Under the pieces are notes generated by a model. It was not told where the DNA came from, made no database searches, and saw only the letters and a program-made list of their open reading frames with translations. The position numbers and the translations under genes were made by a program. Positions 44,079-53,032 of a stretch of DNA of 64,000 nt are shown piece after piece (positions within the stretch are counted from its first letter, which is position 1; each line of letters opens with the position of its first letter). The stretch spans positions 2,139,918 through 2,203,917 of the forward strand of contig CT971583.1 in NCBI GenBank assembly GCA_000063505.1, written 5' to 3'. This stretch comes from Synechococcus sp. WH 7803. GTDB lineage: Bacteria > Cyanobacteriota > Cyanobacteriia > PCC-6307 > Cyanobiaceae.

Positions 44079-46400
44079 TTAAGAGCCGCTCATGATCTGC
44101 CGCGCGGCCGGGAGGCTGGGACGGTAGCCATAGCCATAACTTCCTCCCTGAGTGTCATCGATAATGCGTGGCGTCACAAGAATGACAAGTTCATTTTTTG
44201 TGCGATCGCCACTGGAACTCCTGAAGAACTGGCCAATGAATGGGATATCCCCAAGAATCGGCCATTTCGTGACAGCCTGAACATCAGTATCAGAAATCAC
44301 GCCCGTGAGAATGAGTGTCTGCCCATCCCGAACCCGAATCTTTCCCGTGTCGAGTGTTCGACTGTTGATAATGTTGATGTTTCCACAATTGCCAATCGTT
44401 TCAGGAACACCAACTGCCGCAGAAATCTCGGGAGACAGAGAAAAAGTAACGAATCCATTGTCATCAATTTTCTCAACCCTGGCCCCAAAAGTTAAACCTG
44501 CATTGCTAAAAACTGGTTGACAAAAATTATTGCCATTCTCATCCTGCTTCACCTCAAAAGAGGTCACAAGCTTCGTTCCAACAGAAACCAAGGCTTCGTT
44601 AGTGCGCTCGCGGCCAACCTTGCCATCAGCAGAAATCTTCGACGCATCGGAGCCTTGCGTGGACTCAGATCCCTCCTGAATAATCAACGTAGGACTCGCC
44701 AGAATTTTGGTTGAAGACGACTGAATCTGGGCCGCCAGAAAGTCAAAGAATTGATTGACCGGATACTGAAAACGCGTGGGCGACCTATAGGTGACTCGGC
44801 CATCCTCATCAATTTCGTCAATTCCAGGCTGCAAAGGATTATCAAATGTTCCAAAATCCGGCCTAAAAGGCCCTCGCTCTGTTACACCATCAGGCCCAAT
44901 ACGTGTCACTGAGCCAGGAAGGGGAAATGGCGATGTTGGACTATCAACAAATCCTTCGCCACCGTCCAAAGCGCCCGTTCCCGGAATAGGAGTTGTTCCT
45001 TGGTCAGCGTTGTATCGACCCGGCAACCCGCCCTGCTCACTACCAGGCGGCTTGTAGGCTCCGAAATTGGCCAGCAACTGGCCGTTTTCGCTGACAATGA
45101 ACGCATTACCAGAGCGAAAAGCAAAGCTATTGTTGATTTGGGAATCGTTGGACAATGCAATATCCAGTATCTTGACATTTAGAGCCACCTGTCTCTGACG
45201 CAAATCGATCTGCTTCAAATAGCCTTCAGCAATGGCAACGAGCTGAGAATCACCAACCAAAGTCACCGTTGAAAGTCGTGAATCTGTTGTCACAACAAGT
45301 CCTCTCAGAGGACCAGTGGAGGCCCCAAAACTTTCACTTTCCAATATTGTCGAATTAATCTGTGATGTCTGGTTGCTGAGTTGCGATGTCCCTGCGGATG
45401 CAGGCTCTCCAGTTGTGGTTGTAATCGTATTCGTCAGATTGAATGTGGCACCAAGGTTTCCCAGGTACTCAGCCGCTGAGCGTGCACTCACTTGATTCAA
45501 GCGAATCACCTTGGACATCTGCGGCCCGAAGGTTTTGGTTGCAGCGCCCTTGCCCACAAGCAAGGTGCGGCCATCCAACTTGCCTTGCAGGCCTGAAGCC
45601 AGCAGCACCCCATTCAGGGCACGGGCATAGCTTTCGTTTTGGAATGCCATCGACACCGTGGCCACCGAGGACGGCTCCGCTGAACCACTGGCTGCCGAAT
45701 CTTCGCCAACAAACACAAACCCATACCCGCCCAAGCGCGCCAGAGCCATCAAGGCATCCTTCGCAGGGGCGTTGTTCAAGGTGAGCGTCACCGGCGGACC
45801 GCTCACATTCACGAAGCTGCGGTTCTGCAGCACCATCGTGCCCACGGCCATGTCGCCCAGCGGTGGGGCGACGGCGCGGGGACGCAGAGGTGGGGCGTAA
45901 CGCGCCTGGGGCACACTGCCCGGGGTGTTCAGATCCAGGCGGCCCGTCTGCAGGGTGGGAGCTGTGGCCAATCCGTTGAACTGAAGGATCAGATTTCTGC
46001 CATCCGCGCTCACCACCGGTTCCTGCAGGGTCTGCCCCGGCACCGGCACCACTTCCAATTGGTAGGTCTGCCCCGATCCACTGATCGCCACCTTGGCCAG
46101 GCTCGCTCCGGGATCCGACAGTTGCTGACTGCCATTGCGCACCCCCGGCTGCCCCTGGGTTTGCAAACGCCCTTCCCAGACCCCACCATTGATGCGCTGC
46201 TGCAGCACCGGCTGGGCCCCCACACCTTCCACCACCACCTCCACACCGCTCGGGCCACGGCGAATGCGCAACGCCAGGGCACCTTGCGCCTGCACCTGAC
46301 GGGAGACGTTATTCATCAGCCCGTCGAGTGCCCCCACGTCGGCAGCCGAGAGGCCAGCTATCAACACAAGGGCCGTGAACCGGGAAGGAGAAAAGCGCAT
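44079..46400 (-). CDS. pilQ: Type IV pilus secretin PilQ
   Basis: PilQ forms the outer-membrane pore for the type IV pilus and DNA uptake. From ATG 46400 (signal peptide FSPSRFTALVLIAGLSAADV) the protein has 773 residues: an AMIN domain (about 30-130), STN domain (VTLTLNNAPAKDALMALA), N-domain (VIRLNQVSARSAAEYLGNL) and secretin core with RTLDTGKIRVRDGQTLILTG and GDIPFIGQFFRSS near the C-terminus. The part from ~44100 to ~45450 is much AT-richer than the rest, and contains a long Gly/Pro-rich insertion (PGSEQGGLPGRYN onward). It is last of pilM-N-O-Q. Confidence 0.92.
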   Translation of the reverse strand: MRFSPSRFTALVLIAGLSAADVGALDGLMNNVSRQVQAQGALALRIRRGPSGVEVVVEGVGAQPVLQQRINGGVWEGRLQTQGQPGVRNGSQQLSDPGASLAKVAISGSGQTYQLEVVPVPGQTLQEPVVSADGRNLILQFNGLATAPTLQTGRLDLNTPGSVPQARYAPPLRPRAVAPPLGDMAVGTMVLQNRSFVNVSGPPVTLTLNNAPAKDALMALARLGGYGFVFVGEDSAASGSAEPSSVATVSMAFQNESYARALNGVLLASGLQGKLDGRTLLVGKGAATKTFGPQMSKVIRLNQVSARSAAEYLGNLGATFNLTNTITTTTGEPASAGTSQLSNQTSQINSTILESESFGASTGPLRGLVVTTDSRLSTVTLVGDSQLVAIAEGYLKQIDLRQRQVALNVKILDIALSNDSQINNSFAFRSGNAFIVSENGQLLANFGAYKPPGSEQGGLPGRYNADQGTTPIPGTGALDGGEGFVDSPTSPFPLPGSVTRIGPDGVTERGPFRPDFGTFDNPLQPGIDEIDEDGRVTYRSPTRFQYPVNQFFDFLAAQIQSSSTKILASPTLIIQEGSESTQGSDASKISADGKVGRERTNEALVSVGTKLVTSFEVKQDENGNNFCQPVFSNAGLTFGARVEKIDDNGFVTFSLSPEISAAVGVPETIGNCGNINIINSRTLDTGKIRVRDGQTLILTGVISDTDVQAVTKWPILGDIPFIGQFFRSSSGDRTKNELVILVTPRIIDDTQGGSYGYGYRPSLPAARQIMSGS

Positions 46401-46490
46401 ACCCGGGCCGAACGGCCGCAAACCATGGGCGGATGGTATCGATCGCATCTCATCCCAACCAGCCCTCAATCACAAGAACTCACCAGGGGT

Positions 46491-47237
46491 TCAGGAAGGC
46501 GCTGATTGCGGCTTCGGCTCAAGCGGTTCTGCGGTTTTGTCGTAGAACGTGAGCCGCAGCTTCAGCTGGGTGCGTGGTGGCCCGGCGGGTTGTTGATCGT
46601 CTTCGTCAGACGCCTGGGAAGCAGCGTCAATAGCCACCAGTTCCAGATCGCTGGGCTGAACCAGCAATTCCAACGCCTCCATCCGCCTGAGAAAAGCGAG
46701 CAAGCCGGGATAGGGGCCCTCCGCCTGGAGCAGAACCGCCGTTTTCTGGTAGCCGAGCTTGGCCAAGGGGTCCTTTGGTGCTGTCTGCTTGTTGCCTTTC
46801 CCCTGGGTGTTTCTGGATTTGGATGCCTGGTTCGGTGCCTGCGATGAGGCATCCGCAGGAGCCGCAGGCACAGGCTCATACAGCGTGATCTCCACTCCGG
46901 TGGCAGCCGACTCGCGGCTGAGCTGAGCCAGAAACGTAGCGATCTCCCCCTGGCCAGCCACCAGTTCAATGAGCAGGTTCTGCTGCTGCTGCGCTTTCTG
47001 CAACTCCACCTGGGTTTTGGTGCGCTGCAGTTTCAACTGGGGCAGGGATGCCTCTTTGGCCTTCAAGTCGTCCATGCGCTGGCGTTGTTCTTCGATCACC
47101 CCCAGCCGCGGCCAAGCCAGCCCAGCCAACAGCGCCCCTGCCAGCACCACCCCAATGGCCGCAGGCGCACCCACCAGGATCCGCCCCCGGCTGAACCGGC
47201 GGCGCCAGACCGATTGATCCGGACTGAGGTTGGTCAC
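46491..47237 (-). CDS. pilO: Type IV pilus assembly protein PilO
   Basis: The 248-residue inner-membrane protein has one N-terminal helix (about 20-42), a coiled coil (about 45-95, EEQRQRMDDLKAKEASLPQL) and a C-terminal ferredoxin-like domain (about 150-235) that begins PGLLAFLRRMEALELLV. A Ser/Ala/Lys-rich insert (about 130-160) separates the two. PilO links PilN to the pilus base. Its start overlaps the pilN stop by 4 bases. Confidence 0.88.
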   Translation of the reverse strand: MTNLSPDQSVWRRRFSRGRILVGAPAAIGVVLAGALLAGLAWPRLGVIEEQRQRMDDLKAKEASLPQLKLQRTKTQVELQKAQQQQNLLIELVAGQGEIATFLAQLSRESAATGVEITLYEPVPAAPADASSQAPNQASKSRNTQGKGNKQTAPKDPLAKLGYQKTAVLLQAEGPYPGLLAFLRRMEALELLVQPSDLELVAIDAASQASDEDDQQPAGPPRTQLKLRLTFYDKTAEPLEPKPQSAPS

Positions 47238-47926
47238 AGCGGCACCCCCTGCTGCTCGAGCAACCGATAGCGCTCGGCCAGCCCCTCAGCCCCCAAAGCC
47301 TTCAACTGCTGGATCGACGGTCCCGCTTTGGGATCAAGCTCCCAGTCGAGACTGAAGTTCACCACCGGGCTGTCACCGTCCTCGCGGGTGAGCTTGAGCA
47401 CCTTCACACCGTCGGCCTTGGAGATGGGTAGGCGCGCCAAGGTGATCGCCAGAGCATTGATGCGCTCGAGAGGCCCCGGCGTGGTTCCCATGGCAGCTTT
47501 GCCAGACACCTTGATCCGGTCGTTTTGAACCGACACGTCCTCGAGCTGGATGCCGGCGGGAGTGACGCGCCGCAACTGCTCCAGCAAGGGCGATCCTGCG
47601 GGGACGGCCACGAGTTGCTCGGCGATCTGAAGTGTGTCCTTCTTGATGGAAGACAGCTTGCCTCTGTTCGCCTTGATCTGTCCTTCAAGCGAACGGACCT
47701 GACGTTCAAACGGCAACAACGTCTCCAGCTCTCGGCGCTGAGCAGCCTCAATCCAGCCCAGGCCAACCACAAAGGCCAAGGCAACACCCACAGCCGCCCC
47801 ACCCAGCAACGCCCCCCGCAACAGCAAGGGCTCCTTGGGCATCAGCGGTGGCGCCTGCTGGGGGAGACCAAGCTCCAAGCGCCGTTCGCGCAACAGATCC
47901 GGCAATCGCTGCTGCTGTCGGCTCAT
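47234..47926 (-). CDS. pilN: Type IV pilus assembly protein PilN
   Basis: The 230-residue protein has a cytoplasmic N-terminus, one membrane helix (about 35-58, LLLRGALLGGAAVGVALAF), a coiled coil and a periplasmic ferredoxin-like domain beginning VTPAGIQLEDVSVQNDRIKVSG. It binds PilM through the cytoplasmic N-terminus and PilO through the periplasmic part. Overlaps pilM by 4 bases and pilO by 4. Confidence 0.88.
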   Translation of the reverse strand: MSRQQQRLPDLLRERRLELGLPQQAPPLMPKEPLLLRGALLGGAAVGVALAFVVGLGWIEAAQRRELETLLPFERQVRSLEGQIKANRGKLSSIKKDTLQIAEQLVAVPAGSPLLEQLRRVTPAGIQLEDVSVQNDRIKVSGKAAMGTTPGPLERINALAITLARLPISKADGVKVLKLTREDGDSPVVNFSLDWELDPKAGPSIQQLKALGAEGLAERYRLLEQQGVPL

Positions 47927-48840
47927 CCCGGTACCTCCGCGGGCGCCATCAATGCCAGCTCCACCAGGGACATTTCGGCATCCCCAAGCAATGGCCCCAG
48001 CTTGAGCGCGTCATGGCTCTCCCCCCAGCGGCCTCGCCACGCAGCATCAGCCGTCACGTACCAGCCCGGCAGGGGCAGAGCCGCGGATCCTGGTTCGCTG
48101 TTGTGCTCCATCCAGGCCCCGACCAACCCCAGCACTTCCACGCGCAAGGCCGCCAGATCCCTGGCGTCCAGGGCAACGTCCAACTCAGGCCATCCATGCT
48201 CCAGCAGCAGGAGACGCCAGCGCCCCCCCTGCTCCACCAACCAGATCAGAGGCTGCTGCAGGTCCTGCTCGTGCAAGCAGACCAGTCCTCTCCAGGCAGC
48301 ACAAAGCAGCCACTCAGCCCGGCGCACGCTGAAGTCGGCCGCGGCCAGGGTGTCCAGCCAGGCCTGCAGCACCATGCGCTCGGCGCCCACCACCATCACC
48401 GTCTCCGTGCTGGCGTCCGGCACCAGGTCGAGGTAGCTCTCCTGCAGCGAGAGAGACCAGCCCAGGTCTGGAGCAAGCGCCCGCAGGTCATCACCGTTGC
48501 CGAGCGTGGCCGCCGCCGCTCCCTGAAGCCGCCGCCACTGGCAGCACGGCAGGGGCAACAGCACGTCCACCGCAACCTGGGCTGCCACCAACCCCTGATC
48601 CAGCAACAGATCCGCCAGGGTGTCGCCCAGCACATCGCGCTGCAAGGGAACGCCGGCGCGGACGAGATCCTGGGGAAGCGGAACGCTGATGAGCTGCGGC
48701 TCTCCTTGCAGGCTCCAGCTGAGTGTGAGGGCGTCGTCGGAAGGAGCCAGCACAACCGGCACGGGATCCAGCAGTGCCTGGGCCTGACGGATCCAGCCCT
48801 CAACCGCGGGGAAGCGCTCGTTCAGTCCGGCCAGCACCAC
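47923..48840 (-). CDS. pilM: Type IV pilus assembly protein PilM
   Basis: The 305-residue protein resembles the actin-like PilM of cyanobacterial pili in position and length. Conserved motifs are weak, as in many picocyanobacterial PilM: LSWSLQGEPQLISVPLP near the start and VDVLLPLPCCQWRRL in the middle; ATPase motifs were not clearly seen. The start (GTG 48840) is the most upstream in frame. Identity rests mainly on gene order pilM-pilN-pilO-pilQ with 4-base overlaps. Confidence 0.72.
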   Translation of the reverse strand: MVLAGLNERFPAVEGWIRQAQALLDPVPVVLAPSDDALTLSWSLQGEPQLISVPLPQDLVRAGVPLQRDVLGDTLADLLLDQGLVAAQVAVDVLLPLPCCQWRRLQGAAAATLGNGDDLRALAPDLGWSLSLQESYLDLVPDASTETVMVVGAERMVLQAWLDTLAAADFSVRRAEWLLCAAWRGLVCLHEQDLQQPLIWLVEQGGRWRLLLLEHGWPELDVALDARDLAALRVEVLGLVGAWMEHNSEPGSAALPLPGWYVTADAAWRGRWGESHDALKLGPLLGDAEMSLVELALMAPAEVPG

Positions 48841-48885
48841 ATCCCCCCCACTGGCGTCATCAACGGTCTGCCGGAAGGGTATCGG

Positions 48886-50064
48886 CTAGCGCCAAGGGGC
48901 GCCGCTCCCCACCGCCTCACTGATATGGCGGAATCCATGGCGATCGAGCTGCAGCTGCAGTCCCTCCAACACCCGGGGCACCAGATCGGGGCCTTCATAA
49001 ATCCAACCCGTATACAGCTGAATCAGGGACGCACCAGCCGTGATCCGCTCCCAGGCCGCTTCCGGTGTGCTGATTCCGCCCACACCCACAAGGGGAAGCG
49101 CAGGTCCGGCGGTGGCGCGCAGGCGCCGCAACACTTCCAGGGCCCGGCGGCGCAGGGGATCACCACTGAGGCCACCCGCCTCTTCCGCCAGGGTGCGCCC
49201 GGTCTGGGCAATCACACGCTGCTCCAGGCCCAGACGGTCCAGGCTCGTGTTCACGGCGATCACCCCCGCAAGACCCTCCTCATAGGCAAGGCGGGCCAAC
49301 CCATCGATGGCGTCATCCTCCAGATCGGGGGCGATCTTCACGAGCAGGGGCGGGCAGCCGGGCAGACGGCGCAGACGCTCCACTAGGCGCCGCAGTTGCG
49401 ACGCGTCCTGCAGATCCCTCAGGCCCGGGGTGTTCGGAGAGCTGACATTGATCACGGCGTAATCCGCCTGGGGCGCCAGCAGTTCGAGCGAGGAGGCATA
49501 GTCATCGGCCGCCTGGTCGAGGGGGGTGATTTTGGACTTCCCGAAGTTGATCCCCAGCACCGCCGGGCGCTGACCACGGGCCGGCAACGCCTGCCGCAAC
49601 AGGGTGCGGCGCAACATCTCGGCACCACCGTTGTTGAATCCCATGCGATTCAAGGCGGCCCGCTCCTGGGCCAGCCGGAACAGCCGCGGCCGCGGATTGC
49701 CTGGTTGCCCATGCCAGGTGACGGTTCCCACCTCCGAAAAGCCAAACCCGAAGCGATCCCAAACGCCGGCGGCGACACCGTTCTTGTCGAAGCCAGCAGC
49801 CAGGCCGACGGGATTGCTGAAACGGCAGCCGAAGAGCACCTGTTCGAGGCGCACATCCCGTCGTTGCAACTCAGCACTGATCCCCTCAAGGACCCCGGAG
49901 ACTCCGGGCCATCGACGCCTGAGGCTGAGCTGAGCGAGAGCCTGCAGAGCTGCACGACTGAGCTGTTCGGCATCGACGCCTTCATCGTTGGCCAGTACGG
50001 GGCCCAGCCAGCGGCGATAGAAACCTGCGGTGGACAACACCCCGGATGATGACGACTGGGCCAT
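48886..50064 (-). CDS. pyrD: Dihydroorotate dehydrogenase (quinone), class 2
   Basis: PyrD oxidises dihydroorotate to orotate in pyrimidine synthesis, with quinone as acceptor. The 392-residue protein has an N-terminal membrane-associating region, then the FMN barrel with [17 protein letters not shown], the class 2 [37 protein letters not shown] (catalytic Ser) and [28 protein letters not shown]. It lies between rnhA and pilM on the same strand. Confidence 0.96.
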   Translation of the reverse strand: MAQSSSSGVLSTAGFYRRWLGPVLANDEGVDAEQLSRAALQALAQLSLRRRWPGVSGVLEGISAELQRRDVRLEQVLFGCRFSNPVGLAAGFDKNGVAAGVWDRFGFGFSEVGTVTWHGQPGNPRPRLFRLAQERAALNRMGFNNGGAEMLRRTLLRQALPARGQRPAVLGINFGKSKITPLDQAADDYASSLELLAPQADYAVINVSSPNTPGLRDLQDASQLRRLVERLRRLPGCPPLLVKIAPDLEDDAIDGLARLAYEEGLAGVIAVNTSLDRLGLEQRVIAQTGRTLAEEAGGLSGDPLRRRALEVLRRLRATAGPALPLVGVGGISTPEAAWERITAGASLIQLYTGWIYEGPDLVPRVLEGLQLQLDRHGFRHISEAVGSGAPWR

Positions 50065-50078
50065 CTGGTTTCCTGCTT

Positions 50079-50801
50079 CTATCTCGATCCTGCCTCGGCA
50101 CGCCGCAGACGCCAGCGATCAGCCTCGATCGGTTCCACCATCCAGTCACGCCACCGCCATGGCTGCTGGCGCTCGAGCACGTTGGTGAGGGGTTGTTCCA
50201 CCAACTGAGCAAGCTCGACGGCGGTGAGCGTGAAACCACCGCTGGCCAAGCGATCCGCCAACTCCAAGCGCGTGAGCAACGTGCGCAGCGGCTCCGGGGC
50301 TGGATCCGCGGGTTGCGTTGGCACAGCACGCAGGGGTGGTGTGCCCCCCTTGGAATAGGCCACAGCAATGGCATCCACCCGGTCGTTGTCGGGATCACCG
50401 CTGTGGCCTTTCACATAGGTGAGCGGCACATCGGGCAGGCGTGCCGCATCGAGAGCCTGCCAGAGATCCTGATTGAGCACGGGCTTACCGGCAGCCGTTT
50501 TCCAGCCTTTGCGTTTCCATCCGGCCATCCAGGAGCCAAGCCCATCGATCAGGTATTTGCTGTCGGTTCGCAGGGTGAGATCGGGATGACGGGGCAGTTC
50601 GGCCAAACGCTCCAGCAGGGAGAGGGCCGCCTGAAGCTCCATGCGGTTGTTGGTTGTGGCCGGGTCGGATCCACCGAACTCCTCCACACTGCCGTCTTCA
50701 AAACGGATCAACGCACCCCAGCCCCCCGGGCCTGGATTACCGCTGCAGGCACCATCGGTGGCCGCCGCCACAACCCGTCCTCTGCGATCGCTCTCCGCCA
50801 T
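50079..50801 (-). CDS. rnhA: Ribonuclease HI with C-terminal extension
   Basis: The enzyme cleaves RNA in RNA/DNA hybrids. Residues 10-150 form the RNase H domain with catalytic acidic residues in [16 protein letters not shown], the Glu in [10 protein letters not shown], Asp in TDSKYLIDG and the late Asp in [12 protein letters not shown] further ~90 residues (from about 150) form a helical extension not found in E. coli RnhA and of unknown function. It precedes pyrD by 14 bases and is divergent from the DUF3747 gene. Confidence 0.94.
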   Translation of the reverse strand: MAESDRRGRVVAAATDGACSGNPGPGGWGALIRFEDGSVEEFGGSDPATTNNRMELQAALSLLERLAELPRHPDLTLRTDSKYLIDGLGSWMAGWKRKGWKTAAGKPVLNQDLWQALDAARLPDVPLTYVKGHSGDPDNDRVDAIAVAYSKGGTPPLRAVPTQPADPAPEPLRTLLTRLELADRLASGGFTLTAVELAQLVEQPLTNVLERQQPWRWRDWMVEPIEADRWRLRRAEAGSR

Positions 50802-50861
50802 TTGTCAGCCCACCCTGTGTTCGGTACAACACGGTTCTTGAACACCCAGGAGGACTGGGCG

Positions 50862-51566
50862 ATGGGCCGAACCTACTTGCGCAGGACTGCCATGGCCGCC
50901 ACGGCCCTGGGGCTTGCCGGTTTGGGTGCGGCAGTTCCTGGCTTGAGCCGGGCTTTGTTCGACAGCCGGCCGCTGCAACAGGAACGCTTTGCGATCCTGG
51001 CTCAGGCGGTGGGGAACAGCCGCTGGAAACTGCTGGTGCTGGAGCAGATCAAGGCCCGTCCCCTTTGTTGGGAAGAGCGCAGGGACGGCTTGATGAAGCC
51101 ATCCTTGAATGACTTCGACTTCAGCGGGATCTGCAGCCGCTATCTCGACAGCAACGGCTATTCCCTGCGGACAGGAGGCACGGATTCCGACAAACGCTTT
51201 CGCCTGAAGCTGGAACAGAACCGCGATGGACTGCTGCTGCAGGCCATGGATCCGGTGAGAGGAGACAGCACGGTTGTGGCCCGAGCCACCCAGGTGCGGC
51301 GCGACAAGGATGCTTTTGTGAAACTGACCCTGGAGCCGGGGTGGGCGCTGGAGCGTCGGGCTTACAAGGGGCGAACGCTGAGCCACGTGTATTTCGCCAA
51401 TTCCAAGCCGATGCCCACACTCATGGCGTCGAGTCGGGGCAGCACCGCTCAAACCCGCAGCTTCTCAGCAAGTCTGCCCAGTGCTCCAGGATTGCCGCAG
51501 GCAGGACGCAGGGGGCAGGGAACACGCGGACCGATCCGATTGCAGGTGATTCCTTTCCGCCCCTGA
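50862..51566 (+). CDS. DUF3747 exported protein
   Basis: The start ATG at 50862 has a good Shine-Dalgarno AGGAGGA at 50848-50854 and begins MGRTYLRRTAMAATALGLAG, a signal peptide with a twin-arginine-like RR (up to about residue 35). The mature part (about 200 residues) has two conserved stretches typical of cyanobacterial DUF3747: RWKLLVLEQIKARPLCWEE and GICSRYLDSNGYSLRTGGTD. Function unknown. A Ser-rich tail carries repeats of weak complexity. Confidence 0.85.
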   Translation: MGRTYLRRTAMAATALGLAGLGAAVPGLSRALFDSRPLQQERFAILAQAVGNSRWKLLVLEQIKARPLCWEERRDGLMKPSLNDFDFSGICSRYLDSNGYSLRTGGTDSDKRFRLKLEQNRDGLLLQAMDPVRGDSTVVARATQVRRDKDAFVKLTLEPGWALERRAYKGRTLSHVYFANSKPMPTLMASSRGSTAQTRSFSASLPSAPGLPQAGRRGQGTRGPIRLQVIPFRP

Positions 51567-51704
51567 GGCGAGGACAGTTGAAGGAGCGCCCTGCGCAGGC
51601 GGGACAGACCCAGGATCACTTCTTAAGTTGCATTCGTGTGAGGAGTGCTAAGCGCCTCTTCAGGGTCGAAACAAGGACAGACTCCTGCAACGCGCTTCAC
51701 TTCT
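51567..51704 (+). other. Intergenic stretch ahead of a strong plus-strand terminator; possible small RNA
   Basis: This 138-base gap follows the DUF3747 gene and ends at a perfect terminator. A paired element AGGAGT (51641-51646)/ACTCCT (51681-51686) suggests a folded RNA here. Whether it is a 3' untranslated region or a separate small RNA cannot be decided from sequence. No known cyanobacterial RNA family was recognised. Confidence 0.35.
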
Positions 51705-51735
51705 GAGCTCTGCCTTCGGCAGAGCTCTTTTTTTT
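51705..51735 (+). terminator. Strong rho-independent terminator (plus strand)
   Basis: A 10-base stem, GAGCTCTGCC (51705-51714) with GGCAGAGCTC (51718-51727), is followed by eight T (51728-51735). It ends transcription from the DUF3747 direction and is back-to-back with the rplL terminator. Confidence 0.95.
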
Positions 51736-51741
51736 GCTCAC

Positions 51742-51766
51742 AAAAAAACCGACCCTGGGGTCGGTT
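51742..51766 (-). terminator. Rho-independent terminator of the ribosomal protein operon (minus strand)
   Basis: ACCGACCC (51748-51755) pairs with GGGTCGGT (51758-51765); on the minus strand the stem is followed by seven T (A-run 51742-51748 on the plus strand). It lies about 60 bases past the rplL stop. Confidence 0.93.
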
Positions 51767-51823
51767 GGTGGAATTGAAATGGGGGGAAGGGTCGCGATCC
51801 CGCAGGACACCGACCCAACACGA

Positions 51824-52216
51824 TCACTTGAGGGTGACCTTGCCGCCCACTTCTTCGATGGCCTTCTTGAGGGCTTCGGCTTCGTCCTTGGACACGCCTT
51901 CCTTGATGGCCTTGGGTGCAGCCTCGACCATGGCCTTGGCATCACCAAGACCCAGGCCGGTGGCCTCACGCACAGCCTTGAGGACCTTGATCTTGGCCGA
52001 AGCGTCAAAGCTCTCCAGCACAACATCAAATTCGGTCTTCTCTTCAGCAGCCTCGCCACCACCAGCGCCAGCAGCGCCAGGAGCAGCCATCACCACACCA
52101 GCAGATGCGGCAGCGGACACACCGAAAGCTTCCTCGATCTGCTTGACGAGCTCGGAAGCCTCAAGCAGCGAGAGAGTTTTCAGTGATTCGAGAATTTCGT
52201 CGGTTTTTGCAGACAT
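51824..52216 (-). CDS. rplL: 50S ribosomal protein L7/L12
   Basis: The 130-residue acidic stalk protein has an N-terminal dimerisation domain ([20 protein letters not shown]), an Ala/Gly hinge (about 40-57) and the C-terminal factor-binding domain with [20 protein letters not shown] and [10 protein letters not shown]. It recruits GTPase translation factors. It is last in the operon, 47 bases behind rplJ, as is normal. Confidence 0.98.
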   Translation of the reverse strand: MSAKTDEILESLKTLSLLEASELVKQIEEAFGVSAAASAGVVMAAPGAAGAGGGEAAEEKTEFDVVLESFDASAKIKVLKAVREATGLGLGDAKAMVEAAPKAIKEGVSKDEAEALKKAIEEVGGKVTLK

Positions 52217-52263
52217 GGTTGGGAATCAGCAACAGATCAGAGAAACAGTCGAGTCGAAGACGA

Positions 52264-52791
52264 TCAGCCTTCGCCGGATTCGGCGTGCTGCTTGAGCGCC
52301 CGAGCAAGGCCGGAGGGAACCTCGTTGATGCCGACAGCCACCTTGGTGGCAACGGCATTGATGGCACCGGCGATCTGTGCCATGAGTGCTTCCTTGGAAG
52401 GAAGATCACCAATGGCCTTGATCTCGTCCTGAGACAGAAGCTTGCCTTCGAAAAGGCCGCCCTTGGTTTCAGACTTTTTGGTGTCCTTCTGGAAAGCCTG
52501 AACGGCTTTCACTGCACCGCCCACATCCCCTTTGACAAGGACGAAAGCGTTGGTGCCGGTGAGAAGGGAATCAAGGTTTGACCAAGCACTGTCACCATCA
52601 ATGGCACGGCGCATCAAGGTGTTTTTGGTCACCTTGCACACACCGTTGGCTGCCTGCAGACGGGTCCGCAGATCAGACATTTCCTTGATGGAGAGACCCT
52701 GATAATCCAGGACCAGTGCCATTTCGGCCTCACCGAGGAGCTGCTTGAGCTCTTCGACGATCTGTTGCTTGCTCTCCAGAGTGCGGCCCAT
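52264..52791 (-). CDS. rplJ: 50S ribosomal protein L10
   Basis: L10 anchors L7/L12 dimers to the ribosome. ATG 52791 gives 175 residues starting [19 protein letters not shown]; an open frame further upstream is in the leader and is not coding. Motifs: [20 protein letters not shown] and [12 protein letters not shown]. The L10-L12 complex is known to repress its own mRNA in many bacteria through a structured leader (see next entry). Confidence 0.97.
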   Translation of the reverse strand: MGRTLESKQQIVEELKQLLGEAEMALVLDYQGLSIKEMSDLRTRLQAANGVCKVTKNTLMRRAIDGDSAWSNLDSLLTGTNAFVLVKGDVGGAVKAVQAFQKDTKKSETKGGLFEGKLLSQDEIKAIGDLPSKEALMAQIAGAINAVATKVAVGINEVPSGLARALKQHAESGEG

Positions 52792-53032
52792 AGGAATTGG
52801 ATCGGTCGGGGGAACAAGCTGGACACGCGGCCGATCAGTGCTTCTCAAACGAGAAGACGAGGCCGCGTGTCGATCCAATCCCTGGAGGGAGCAAAATCGT
52901 CGCGTTTGCCTCGGCAGGGCTTATGCAATCGGGCCGGTTCGAAGGAACTGGCTGATGCAACCTGCTGTCTCAGGCCGGGCGCGTGCCCGTGGACTGGCTT
53001 TCGCCAGCCACTCAACCTACATCACAGCGTCA
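52792..53032 (-). ncRNA. L10 leader (rplJ mRNA autoregulatory structure)
   Basis: This 241-base leader between rplA and rplJ forms strong structure in the minus-strand RNA. Long stem: 11 perfect pairs between 52822-52832 (GACACGCGGCC on plus) and 52861-52871 (GGCCGCGTGTC), enclosing a small hairpin CTTCTC/GAGAAG (52841-52856). Another hairpin with a GAAA tetraloop in RNA sense is at 52994-53007. The plan, long stem interrupted by internal loop, matches the known L10 leader with its kink-turn, where the L10-L12 complex binds. Confidence 0.7.

Noticed and set aside
47848-49386. 512-codon frame antisense to pilM and pyrD
   Set aside because: It crosses two real genes and their boundary. No domain is visible.
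50046-50861. Upstream extension of the DUF3747 frame
   Set aside because: It is antisense to rnhA. The ATG at 50862 has a strong Shine-Dalgarno and begins a signal peptide.
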